Source: Sphingomonas mollis (lineage in GTDB: Bacteria; Pseudomonadota; Alphaproteobacteria; Sphingomonadales; Sphingomonadaceae). From it: 64,000 nucleotides of DNA. This document shows, piece after piece, positions 31,018-38,422 of the stretch; positions within the stretch are counted from its first letter, which is position 1; the number at the start of each line of letters is the position of its first letter. A program made the translations under genes and the position numbers. Location of the stretch: positions 1 to 64,000 of the forward strand of contig NZ_JAELXS010000008.1 of NCBI RefSeq assembly GCF_016427505.1, written 5' to 3'. Under the pieces are notes generated by a model. It worked only from the letters and a program-made list of their open reading frames with translations, was not told where the DNA came from and made no database searches.

Positions 31018-31302
31018 CTATTCGCCCGGCGCGCGGGTGCGCATCGCCAGTGCGTGAATGCGCGTGCTCAACAGATCGGCGAGCGCGTTGTTCACCAGTC
31101 TTTGCCGGGCGACGCGATTCAGGCCGGCAAAGGCGTCGCTGACGATATCGACGCTGAAATGCGTCTCGCCGGTGCCGTCGTCGCCCATATGGCCGCGATG
31201 CTGTGCGCTGTCGTTCGACACGGCGAGATGCGAGGGCGCCAAGGCGTTTTGCAGGCGATGCGTGATGGTTACGTCGAGCGGTTCGGTGGCGGTGTCGGTC
31301 AT
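31018..31302 (-). CDS. BolA family protein
   Basis: The 94-residue protein begins with ITHRLQNALAPSHLAVSNDS and has the loop HRGHMGDDGTGETHFSVDIV and the FAGLNRVARQRLVNNALADL helix, ending HALAMRTRAPGE. This is the BolA fold, with the conserved His near the C terminus that helps bind a shared iron-sulfur cluster with monothiol glutaredoxins. BolA proteins act in iron-sulfur handling and stress. The start at 31302 gives the family N terminus. It is divergent from the J-domain gene 36 bases away, part of a bolA-dnaJ-cobST neighbourhood known in alphaproteobacteria. Confidence 0.93.
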   Translation of the reverse strand: MTDTATEPLDVTITHRLQNALAPSHLAVSNDSAQHRGHMGDDGTGETHFSVDIVSDAFAGLNRVARQRLVNNALADLLSTRIHALAMRTRAPGE

Positions 31303-31338
31303 CGCGCCTATATAGCCGCTTTTGCACGAAGGGGCGAT

Positions 31339-31947
31339 GTGGCCGGTAGCAGTGACAGGAAGGAACGCCCGGCGGCGCGGTTCCATGGCCGGGTCGAGGC
31401 GAACGGGCGCCCCTGCGCGGTGGAGGGCTGCCCGGAGCCGGGCGAGTTCCGGGCGCCGCCGCTGGAGGGGGCGGGCGACGGCAGCGGGCCGCCGCAGTTC
31501 CGCTGGATGTGCCTGGAACACGTCCGCGCGTTCAACAGCCGGTATAATTTCTTCGACGGGATGACCGCGGACGAAATCCATGATGCGCAGCGGCCGCTGG
31601 CGGGGTGGGAGCGCGAAACGCGCGCCTTCGCGCGGGCGGGGGCAGGCGATCAGGGACCGCGCTGGTCGGATTATTCCGATCCGCTGGACGCCATCGGCGC
31701 GCGGTTCCGACGCGAGGTTGCGCCCGAGCGGACCGATGGCAAGCCGTTGTCGGGGCAGGACCGGGCCAGCCTGAAGGTGCTGGGCCTGCCGGCGAGCGCG
31801 GACCGGGCGGCATTGCGGAAACGGTATTCGGAGCTGGTGCGGCAGTATCATCCCGATCGCAACGGCGGCGACCGGAGCCACGAGGCGGCGTTGCGCGGGG
31901 TGATCGATGCGTATCAGCAGTTGCGGCAGGCGCCGGCATTTGCGTGA
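31339..31947 (+). CDS. J-domain protein
   Basis: The 202-residue protein starts at a GTG (the frame's only sensible start, with an aagggg upstream). The N-terminal two thirds hold conserved Cys pairs (CAVEGCPEPGEF and MCLEHVRAFN), and the C-terminal J domain has LKVLGLPASADRAALRKRYS and the QYHPDRNGGD motif with HPD. The J domain stimulates DnaK. An overlapping ATG two bases upstream is in another frame and is not the start. This gene type normally lies between bolA and cobS; here cobS is about 4.7 kb further on. Confidence 0.92.
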   Translation: MAGSSDRKERPAARFHGRVEANGRPCAVEGCPEPGEFRAPPLEGAGDGSGPPQFRWMCLEHVRAFNSRYNFFDGMTADEIHDAQRPLAGWERETRAFARAGAGDQGPRWSDYSDPLDAIGARFRREVAPERTDGKPLSGQDRASLKVLGLPASADRAALRKRYSELVRQYHPDRNGGDRSHEAALRGVIDAYQQLRQAPAFA

Positions 31948-31980
31948 TCGTCAAAACACGACGACCTTTTCCTGAGCCGT

Positions 31981-32050
31981 CATTGCGAGCGTAGCGAAGC
32001 AACCCAGGGCACCGTGCGCTACTCTGGGTTGCTTCGCTACGCTCGCAATG
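31981..32050. repeat. Perfect 27-base inverted repeat
   Basis: The arm cattgcgagcgtagcgaagc plus aacccag at 31981-32007 is repeated in inverted orientation at 32024-32050 with a 16-base loop. It lies between the J-domain gene and the SRPBCC gene, which converge, so it can end both transcripts. The arm also contains nested palindromes (gcgagcgtagcg-like) and resembles a dispersed repeat found in many alphaproteobacteria. Confidence 0.8.
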
Positions 32051-32076
32051 ATGGATGGAGCTACATGTGAACTGCC

Positions 32077-32532
32077 TTATCCAGTGATACGCCTCGCCAC
32101 TTCCTCCAGTTGATCCGTCGCTGCGTTCCAGCCCGGCTCGAAGCCCATCGCGGCATGGTTGTCGCGGGCCTCGGCGGTCCAGTGGCGGGCGGTGGCGGTG
32201 TAGCGGGTCTGGCCGGCTTCGTCGGCGAATTCGTCGACGCGGACCATGAATGGGCCTTGCGGATGCCAGCCGACGCGCAAGGCGTCGGTGGAGACGATCA
32301 GGCGGTGGGGGATGACCTCCAGATAGACGCCCTCCAGTTCGTTCCGTTCGCCATCGGGGCCGCACAGGGTGATCGAGGAACGGCCACCGGCTTTCAGGTC
32401 CATGGCGTGGATCTCGGTCGTCCACGGGCGCGGGCAGAACCAGTCGGCGGTGTGTTCGGTCCAGGCACGCCAGACGGCATCGACGGGGGCGTCGATCAGG
32501 CGGGTGATCGACAGGTCCCAGGTGTCGCTCAT
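32077..32532 (-). CDS. SRPBCC/AHSA1 domain protein
   Basis: The 151-residue protein has the Aha1/SRPBCC pattern: TRLIDAPVDAVWRAWTEHTA at the start, an LKAGGRSSITLCG segment, EVIPHRLIVSTDALRVGW, then a long C-terminal helix (DNHAAMGFEPGWNAATDQLE). This fold makes a hydrophobic cavity for small ligands. The start at 32532 overlaps the VOC gene stop by four bases. It is the last gene of the seven-gene minus-strand run; its ligand is unknown. Confidence 0.9.
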   Translation of the reverse strand: MSDTWDLSITRLIDAPVDAVWRAWTEHTADWFCPRPWTTEIHAMDLKAGGRSSITLCGPDGERNELEGVYLEVIPHRLIVSTDALRVGWHPQGPFMVRVDEFADEAGQTRYTATARHWTAEARDNHAAMGFEPGWNAATDQLEEVARRITG

Positions 32533-33017
32533 GCGGGGTCTCCGTGGCGGGCGGCCTCGATCGCGGCGATGTCGATCTTGGTCATGGTCATCATCGCGGT
32601 GAACGCGCGGGCGGCGGCGGCGCGATCGGGATCGGCGAGGGCGGCGGTCAGGGCGCGGGGGACGATCTGCCACGACAGGCCCCAGCGATCCTTGCACCAG
32701 CTGCACTGGCTCTCGCTGCCGCCATTATCGACGATGGCGTGCCAGTATCGGTCGGTTTCGGCCTGATCCCCGGTGTGCACCTGGAACGACACCGCCTCGT
32801 TGAAGCGGAAATGCGGGCCGCCGTTCAGGCCGAGGAACGACAGGCCGAGGACGGTGAATTCGACCGTCAGCACGTCGCCCTGCCTGCCGGCGGGATAGTC
32901 GCCGGGGGCGCGGTGGACGGCGTCGATGCGGCTGTCGGGGAAGGTGGCGGCGTAGAAGGTCGCGGCCTCCTCCGCATCGCCATCGAACCACAGGCAGGGG
33001 GTGATGCGGGCCATCAC
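32529..33017 (-). CDS. VOC family protein, PhnB type
   Basis: The 162-residue protein reads MARITPCLWFDGDAEEAATF, then FLGLNGGPHFRFNEAVSFQV and CKDRWGLSWQIVP, the motifs of the PhnB / 3-demethylubiquinone methyltransferase-like branch of the vicinal oxygen chelate superfamily. Despite that name, such proteins are not proven methyltransferases. It overlaps the frameshifted VOC gene upstream and the SRPBCC gene downstream by four bases each. Confidence 0.9.
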   Translation of the reverse strand: MMARITPCLWFDGDAEEAATFYAATFPDSRIDAVHRAPGDYPAGRQGDVLTVEFTVLGLSFLGLNGGPHFRFNEAVSFQVHTGDQAETDRYWHAIVDNGGSESQCSWCKDRWGLSWQIVPRALTAALADPDRAAAARAFTAMMTMTKIDIAAIEAARHGDPA

Positions 33018-33798
33018 GCGGCCTTTCGCGGGCCGACCAGCCCGAGCTGCGATCCGTGGGGATCGGTGACGTTGGCGGAATAATCGCCGCCGGGGATCGG
33101 GTCCGGCCCCTGGATCAGTTTACCGCCCCTGCCGGTCGCGGTGGCGATGGCGGCGTCGATATCGGGGACGAGGATATAGCTGTTCCACCGCGCCGGTGCG
33201 CCGGTGGTCGCGCTCGACATGACGGCGCCGAGCGGGGCGTCGCCGTCGCGGCCGATGAAGGTGTAGTCACCCATGTCGCCCATCGGCATCGCGCCCTGTT
33301 TCCCCAGCCGAACAGACCGCCGAAGAAAGTCAGCGCGGCGTCGGGATCGGGGGTGGCGAGTTCGATCCAGACGCCGTGACCGAACTGGTTAGGCGCCTGT
33401 CTGAACGCGGTCGCGGGTTCCGGGCTGTCGCCCTTCATTACCGTGAAGGCGACGCCCTGCGGATCGGAGAGGATGGCGAAGCGGCCGACATGCGGGATGT
33501 CCATCGGCCCGAACTGCAGCGCACCGCCCCGTTCCTTGGTTGCCGCGACGGTGGCGTCGACATCGTCGCTGGCGAAATAGATCGACCAGCCGGACATGGC
33601 GGGGGCGCCGGGCGGCGGGGTCATCATGCCGGCGATCGCGTCGCCATCGGGGGCGGTGGCGATCAGGTAGCCGCCATGTTCCGGCATCGGCGACGCGGCG
33701 AAGGTCCAGCCGGTGACGGCGGCGTAGAAGTCCTGCGCGGCGGCGGCATCTGGGGTGTTCAGTTCGAACCAGACGGGGGTTCCTGCGGGCGTGGTCAT
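33014..33798 (-). pseudogene. Two-domain VOC protein, frameshifted
   Basis: Two VOC (glyoxalase-like) domains are visible. The first, from MTTPAGTPVWFELNTPDAAA at 33798, runs in one frame to GVWIELATPDPDAALTFFGG and GLFGWG; the frame then breaks near 33301-33305, inside a run of four C. The second domain continues one frame over as MPMGDMGDYTFIGRDGDAPL, and on to DPHGSQLGLVGPRKAA. One missing base explains it: restoring it gives GLFGWGKQGAMPMGDMG. The gene is either a fresh pseudogene or an assembly error. Both overlaps with neighbours (four bases at the 3' end, 13-base gap at the 5' end) fit an intact operon, so the break may be recent or artefactual. Confidence 0.85.
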
Positions 33799-33811
33799 CT
33801 GACTTCTCCCT

Positions 33812-34531
33812 TCATGCGTCGAGGATGGTGGCGAAGCCGCCATAGATCATGCGCTGGCCATCGAACGGCATGTCGGCGGGGGGCGTCTGCATCCGGTCGT
33901 CCGCCGCCACCGCCGCCATGCCGGTGTCGCGCACCTGCTTCGAGGGCCACTCGACCCAGGCATAGACGACGACCTCGTCGTCGCGGGCATGGGCGGCGGT
34001 AGCGAAATCGGTGACCTTGCCGAGCGGCACGTCGTCGCCCCATGCCTCAACCACCCGGGTGGCGCCGTGATCGCGGAAGACGGCCGAGGCGCGGCGGGCG
34101 ATGTCGAAATAGGCGTCCTTGCGGTCCGGCGGGACGGGAAGGACGAAGCCGTCCACGTACCGGGTGTCGGCGGATGCGCCATCGTCCACCTCGACCGTGA
34201 AGCCGCCGAAGATCATGCGGCTGGCATCGAAGGGCATGTCGGCGGCGAAGTCCTTCATGCGCGGGTCGGTCATCATCCGCTCGATGGCCCCGTCGCGCGT
34301 CGCGCGATCGGGATATTCGATCCACGACAGGAGGACGGTTTCGTCCTCCTTCGCCAGCACCGCGACCTTGAAGTCGTTGATCTTGCCGTCGGGCACATCA
34401 TCGCTCCAGTTCTCTGCAAGGCGGATCGCGCCGAATTCGCGGAGCAACGGCGCCGCCCGGTTGGCGTGATCGATATAGGCCTGTTTGTTCGCGGTCGGCA
34501 CCGCGGTGACGAATCCCTCGACATAGGTCAT
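33812..34531 (-). CDS. Tandem DUF1428 protein
   Basis: The 239-residue protein is two copies of the DUF1428 (dimeric alpha/beta-barrel) fold. The first runs TYVEGFVTAVPTANKQAYID to MPFDASRMIFGGFTV; the second, RYVDGFVLPVPPDRKDAYFD to MPFDGQRMIYGGFATI. The two MPFD-RMI-GGF ends align, so this is an internal duplication of a domain that is usually single (about 115 residues). The family's activity is unknown. Its stop overlaps the VOC run 13 bases before the next start, and its start overlaps the GST stop by four bases. Confidence 0.9.
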   Translation of the reverse strand: MTYVEGFVTAVPTANKQAYIDHANRAAPLLREFGAIRLAENWSDDVPDGKINDFKVAVLAKEDETVLLSWIEYPDRATRDGAIERMMTDPRMKDFAADMPFDASRMIFGGFTVEVDDGASADTRYVDGFVLPVPPDRKDAYFDIARRASAVFRDHGATRVVEAWGDDVPLGKVTDFATAAHARDDEVVVYAWVEWPSKQVRDTGMAAVAADDRMQTPPADMPFDGQRMIYGGFATILDA

Positions 34532-35244
34532 GCGACGGTCCCTTCCTGTTCAAGCTGCTGGCTTTTCAGCCATTCGGCGAATCCCGGCGGTGGCGAGCCG
34601 GTGAAGCCGGCCAGTTGATCGGCCATCGCACGGGCGAAGGCGGGCCGTGCCTCGCCGCGTGCGACATAGGCGGCGAGGTTGGGGTAGGGCGCCAGCATGC
34701 CGTCGCCGGATACGATGCGCAGCACCGCGACCATCAACAGGTCGCCGGCGGTGAAGCGATCCCCGTCCAGCCATGTCCGGTCGCCCAGCCGCTGTGCCAG
34801 CTCGCCCAGCCGCTCGTCGATGCGCGAGCAGACGGCGGGCAGGCGGGGTGCGGACCATGGCTTGCCGCGTTCGAACAACGTGGCGATGGCGTGATCCATG
34901 ATCGGCGGCTCGACGGTGTTCAGGGCAGCGAACATCCATTCGATCGCGCGCGATCGGGCGGCGGGGTCATCGGGCAGGAGGATGCCGGGATGCGCCTCGG
35001 CGATGTGCAGCACGATCGCGCCGGACTCGAAGAGGACGAGGTCGCCCGCCTCATAGGTCGGCACCTGGCCGAACGGCTGGCAGGTACGGTGGGGCGGTCG
35101 TTTTTGCGCGCCTTGTGGCAGATAGCGGACGGTATAGGGCTGGCCGACTTCTTCCAGCGCCCAACGGACACGCAGGTCGCGGACCTGGCCGCGGGCGAAA
35201 TCGGGCACCCAGTCGAATGCGGTGATGACGGGACGATCGGTCAT
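34528..35244 (-). CDS. Glutathione S-transferase family protein
   Basis: The 238-residue protein has a thioredoxin-like half (ITAFDWVPDFARGQVRDLRV and GQVPTYEAGDLVLFESGAIV) and a helical half with LGDRTWLDGDRFTAGDLLMV, a typical GST C-terminal signature. VPTYEAGD and the ESGAI motif fit the glutathione site. The start at 35244 follows a strong AAGGAGAGAGAG site on the minus strand. It is part of the HxlR-linked run. Confidence 0.92.
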   Translation of the reverse strand: MTDRPVITAFDWVPDFARGQVRDLRVRWALEEVGQPYTVRYLPQGAQKRPPHRTCQPFGQVPTYEAGDLVLFESGAIVLHIAEAHPGILLPDDPAARSRAIEWMFAALNTVEPPIMDHAIATLFERGKPWSAPRLPAVCSRIDERLGELAQRLGDRTWLDGDRFTAGDLLMVAVLRIVSGDGMLAPYPNLAAYVARGEARPAFARAMADQLAGFTGSPPPGFAEWLKSQQLEQEGTVA

Positions 35245-35334
35245 CCTCTCTCTCCTTGATCGTTGGTTCGTATTTCCCCTGCGCGATATAGAGGCCGAAC
35301 CGGCTGGCCGTGGCAAGCCGGCGGCGGATTGCTG

Positions 35335-35439
35335 TCAGACGAAGGGCGCGGTGCCGGTGAGGCCGGCGCGGCCGAGGATGGCGAGGGCAGTCAGCGCGAA
35401 GGCAGCGAGGCCCGTGGCGAAGGGATGCAGCGCGCGCAT
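35335..35439 (-). CDS. Possible 34-residue hydrophobic protein
   Basis: An ATG at 35439, one base after the stop of the VOC gene, opens a 34-codon frame (MRALHPFATGLAAFALTALA then ILGRAGLTGTAPFV) that is mostly hydrophobic and could form one membrane helix. Spacing suggests translational coupling. It ends about 90 bases before the GST start. It is short, so chance cannot be excluded; the composition is host-like. Confidence 0.35.
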   Translation of the reverse strand: MRALHPFATGLAAFALTALAILGRAGLTGTAPFV

Positions 35440-35440
35440 G

Positions 35441-35875
35441 TCACGCAGCCGTCGGTTCGGCGGGGGTCATCGCTTCGGCTGCCGCGGCCATGTCCATGAA
35501 GAACGGCCCCCAGCCATGGCCATCGGGGTCCTCGAAGGCGCGGCTGTACATATAGCCCATGTCTTCGGGATCGTGCAGTTCGCGGCCGCCGGCGGCGAGT
35601 GCCGCCTGGGTGATCGCGTCCACCGCGTCCCGGCTGCCGAACGACAGGGCGAACAGGGCGCCGCTGTCGGTATGGGCGTCGATGATCCGTTTTTTGATGA
35701 AGGTGGCATAGAATGCGTGGTCGAGCAGCATGACGTTGATTGTGTCCGACCAGCTCATCGCGGCGGCCTGTTCGTTCGAGAACATCATGTTCTGCTCCAT
35801 GCCGATCGCCTTGTAGAAAGCGGTCGAGGCGGCGACGTCCGCGACGGGCAGGTTCACGAAGATCATTTTCGTCAT
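35441..35875 (-). CDS. VOC family (glyoxalase-like) protein
   Basis: The 144-residue protein reads MTKMIFVNLPVADVAASTAF, then FYATFIKKRIIDAHTDSGAL and the C-terminal FEDPDGHGWGPFFMDM, typical of single-domain VOC enzymes that bind a metal through His/Glu residues. It is the first gene of the minus-strand run and is divergent from the HxlR gene; the 64-base gap between them must hold both promoters. Its substrate is unknown. Confidence 0.9.
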   Translation of the reverse strand: MTKMIFVNLPVADVAASTAFYKAIGMEQNMMFSNEQAAAMSWSDTINVMLLDHAFYATFIKKRIIDAHTDSGALFALSFGSRDAVDAITQAALAAGGRELHDPEDMGYMYSRAFEDPDGHGWGPFFMDMAAAAEAMTPAEPTAA

Positions 35876-35939
35876 CGTTCGTCTCCTTGGGCGACTCACT
35901 GTTTGCCTTTGATGACGCATTGAGTTATAAAAAACAACC

Positions 35940-36653
35940 ATGAAGTCAGAAAAGATAATCAAGAAAGATCCGGGTGGTCGCCGCCGCTGGTATGACGATG
36001 CTTGCGGCACGGCGATGGCGCTGGAGTTCGTCGGCGAACGCTGGTCGTTGCTGGTGTTGCGCGAACTGATGTTCGGGCCGCGGCGGTTCGGTGAGATCAA
36101 AGCGCATCTGACCGGGGTCAGTGCCAATGTGCTGACGCAGCGGCTGGAAAATCTGGAACGGGCGGGGATGCTGATCCGGCGCAGGCTGCCGCCGCCGGCC
36201 GGTGCGCAGGTATATGAACTGACGCCATGGGGTTATGAGATCGAGCCGGTGTTGCAGACGATGGGCCGCTGGGCGACGCGGTCGCCCGCGCACGATCCGA
36301 CATTGCCGCTGTCGCCGGCGTCGGCGATGTTGTCGCTCAGGACGATGATCGACCGTGACAAGGCGCGCGCGTTGGCGGGGGCGACGATCGGTTTCCGGCT
36401 GGGTGGCGACCGGTTCGTGGCGCGGTTGACGGCAGACGATCTGGCGATCGTGCGGGGTGAGCCGATGGGCGTGGACGTGACGATCGACACCGATCCGACG
36501 ACGCTGGCGGTGTGGATCTACGTCAAGCGAGCGATCGCCGCGGCGGAGGCGGAAGGGACGATGCGGATCGTCGGCGACCGCGCGCTGGCCGAACGCTTCG
36601 CCGATCTGTTCGCGCTGCCGGCGAAGATCGGTAACGAAGGTAACATTGAGTAG
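35940..36653 (+). CDS. HxlR-type regulator with SCP2-like C-terminal domain
   Basis: The 237-residue protein has an HxlR winged helix at about residues 20-95 ([20 protein letters not shown], then [20 protein letters not shown] and ERAGMLIRR). After a linker, residues 150-232 form an SCP2-type sterol-carrier-like fold ([19 protein letters not shown], ending ADLFALPAK), which probably binds a hydrophobic ligand. Such fusions sense a small molecule. It is divergent from the VOC-GST-SRPBCC run, the natural target. The 64-base intergenic gap has a AT-rich patch (gagttataaaaaacaac) next to its start. Confidence 0.88.
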   Translation: MKSEKIIKKDPGGRRRWYDDACGTAMALEFVGERWSLLVLRELMFGPRRFGEIKAHLTGVSANVLTQRLENLERAGMLIRRRLPPPAGAQVYELTPWGYEIEPVLQTMGRWATRSPAHDPTLPLSPASAMLSLRTMIDRDKARALAGATIGFRLGGDRFVARLTADDLAIVRGEPMGVDVTIDTDPTTLAVWIYVKRAIAAAEAEGTMRIVGDRALAERFADLFALPAKIGNEGNIE

Positions 36654-36697
36654 GGACCGTCGCTTGCGTTAACGCGTTGGGGACGCAAAGAGGCACC

Positions 36698-37702
36698 ATG
36701 ACCGACATTCCCAATACCCAGCCAGACAGCCGCGAATCGACGATCCTGGACGCGCCCGACAAGATGGTGTCGGTGCGCGACCTGTTCGGTATCGATCTCG
36801 ACATGCAGGTTCCCGCCTTTTCGGTGGCGGACGAGCGCGTACCCGATCTCGATCCGGCCTATGTATTCGATGCGGACACGACGCTGGCGGTGCTGGCGGG
36901 CTTTGCGCACAACCGGCGGGTGATGGTGCAGGGCTATCACGGCACCGGCAAATCGACGCATATCGAACAGGTGGCGGCGCGGCTGAACTGGCCGTGCATC
37001 CGCATCAATCTCGACGCGCATATCAGCCGCATCGATCTGGTCGGCCGCGACGCGATTGTGCTGCGCGACGGACAACAGGTGACGGAGTTCCGCGAGGGGC
37101 TGTTGCCATGGGCGTTGCAGACGCCGACGGCGCTGGTGTTCGACGAATATGACGCGGGTCGCCCCGATGTGATGTTCGTGATCCAGCGCGTGCTGGAGAC
37201 CGAGGGCAAGCTGACGCTGCTCGACCAGAACCGCGTCATCCGGCCGTCGCCGTGGTTCCGCCTGTTCGCGACCGCCAATACGGTGGGTCTGGGCGATACC
37301 AGCGGGCTGTATCACGGCACGCAGCAGATCAACCAGGGTCAGATGGACCGGTGGAACATCGTCGTCACGCTCAACTATCTGCCCGCCGCGGTCGAGGCGC
37401 AGATCGTGCTGGCGAAGTCGGGTGAATACGACAAGCCCGATGGCAAGAAGACGGTGGATGCGATGGTCCGTGTCGCCGACCTGACGCGCAAGGGCTTCGT
37501 CAACGGCGATATCTCGACCGTGATGAGCCCGCGCACCGTCATCACCTGGGCGCAGAACGCGCTGATCTTCGGCGATGTCGGCTTTGCGTTCCGGCTGTCG
37601 TTCCTGAACAAGTGCGACGAGGCGGAACGGTCGCTGGTGGCGGAATATTACCAGCGGGTGTTCGGCAAGGACCTGCCGGAGAGTGTGGTGGGGAAGGCTT
37701 GA
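36698..37702 (+). CDS. cobS: Cobaltochelatase subunit CobS
   Basis: CobS is an AAA+ ATPase that, with CobT and CobN, inserts cobalt into hydrogenobyrinic acid diamide in aerobic B12 synthesis. The 334-residue protein has Walker [10 protein letters not shown] near residues 79-87, Walker B ALVFDEYD near 147, and the [20 protein letters not shown] sensor region. The start at 36698 follows an aagagg. CobN is not in the window, and many alphaproteobacteria keep CobST without a full B12 pathway. cobT follows, but a toxin-antitoxin pair is inserted between them. Confidence 0.93.
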   Translation: MTDIPNTQPDSRESTILDAPDKMVSVRDLFGIDLDMQVPAFSVADERVPDLDPAYVFDADTTLAVLAGFAHNRRVMVQGYHGTGKSTHIEQVAARLNWPCIRINLDAHISRIDLVGRDAIVLRDGQQVTEFREGLLPWALQTPTALVFDEYDAGRPDVMFVIQRVLETEGKLTLLDQNRVIRPSPWFRLFATANTVGLGDTSGLYHGTQQINQGQMDRWNIVVTLNYLPAAVEAQIVLAKSGEYDKPDGKKTVDAMVRVADLTRKGFVNGDISTVMSPRTVITWAQNALIFGDVGFAFRLSFLNKCDEAERSLVAEYYQRVFGKDLPESVVGKA

Positions 37703-37754
37703 AGCACGATCGGTGGTGGACTAGGTTGCTTAGCTAACCCCCTTGGAGGCAATC

Positions 37755-38036
37755 ATGGCCGAGGCCGATCCGCAGAAGACGTTCAACGTTCACGAGGCGA
37801 AGACCAATCTTTCGCGATTGATGGATCGTGCACATGCCGGTGAAGAGATCGTGCTGGCGAAGGCGGGTGAACCCTGGGCGAAAATCGTGCCAATCGTCCC
37901 GCCGGTGAAAGCGAAGCGGGTGCCGGGGGGGTGGCCGGAACTGGCGCAGATCCCGGAATCGGTGTGGTTCGAGCCGCTGCCGGAGGAGGAGCTTGCCTTG
38001 TGGGAGGGTAAGCGGCTGGACAAATACGGTCTGTGA
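37755..38036 (+). CDS. Phd/YefM-type antitoxin
   Basis: The 93-residue protein has the antitoxin N-terminal DNA-binding fold: FNVHEAKTNLSRLMDRAHAG followed by EEIVLAKAGEPWAKIVPI. The C-terminal 40 residues (GGWPELAQIPESVWFEPLPE) are likely the toxin-wrapping tail. An aggaggc-type ribosome site (ttggagg) lies upstream of the ATG at 37755. Its stop overlaps the GTG start of the toxin by four bases (GTGA), the standard layout of such pairs. The pair lies between cobS and cobT. Confidence 0.9.
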   Translation: MAEADPQKTFNVHEAKTNLSRLMDRAHAGEEIVLAKAGEPWAKIVPIVPPVKAKRVPGGWPELAQIPESVWFEPLPEEELALWEGKRLDKYGL

Positions 38037-38422
38037 GCCGGCTGCTTCTCGACACCCATGTGGTTCTGTTCTGGTGGGCCAGATCGTCCAAGCTGGGCGA
38101 GGCGGCGCAGGAGGCGATCAGCCTCGCCGATACCGAGGTCCATGTCAGCGTGGCGACCGGCTGGGAGATCGCCACGAAATTCCGTATCGGCAAGCTGGCC
38201 TTCGTCGGCGATCCCGCCATCCATATGCCGCAGATGATGGAGGCCCATCGCTTTGTGTTTCTGCCGATCAAGGCCGACCATGCGCTACGGGCAGGGTCGC
38301 TGCCGGGTGACCACCGCGACCCCTTCGACCGAATGATCGCGGCTCAGGCGCTGATCGAGGACATGACCGTCGTTACCCGCGATCCCGAGATCGCCGGTTT
38401 TGGTTGCAAGGTACTCTGGTAA
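38033..38422 (+). CDS. PIN-domain toxin (VapC family)
   Basis: The 129-residue protein starts at GTG overlapping the antitoxin stop. It has the PIN-domain acidic residues: Asp7 in LLLDTHVV, Glu45 in [13 protein letters not shown], Asp96/Asp99 in [13 protein letters not shown] and Asp117 in [11 protein letters not shown] toxins are magnesium-dependent RNases, often cutting tRNA. The stop TAA shares its last base with the cobT ATG (TAATG), so all three genes and cobT look translationally linked. Confidence 0.92.
   Translation: MSRLLLDTHVVLFWWARSSKLGEAAQEAISLADTEVHVSVATGWEIATKFRIGKLAFVGDPAIHMPQMMEAHRFVFLPIKADHALRAGSLPGDHRDPFDRMIAAQALIEDMTVVTRDPEIAGFGCKVLW

Noticed and set aside
36654..36697. 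Cobalamin riboswitch before cobS
   Set aside because: The gap is only 44 bases, too short, and no B12-box is present.
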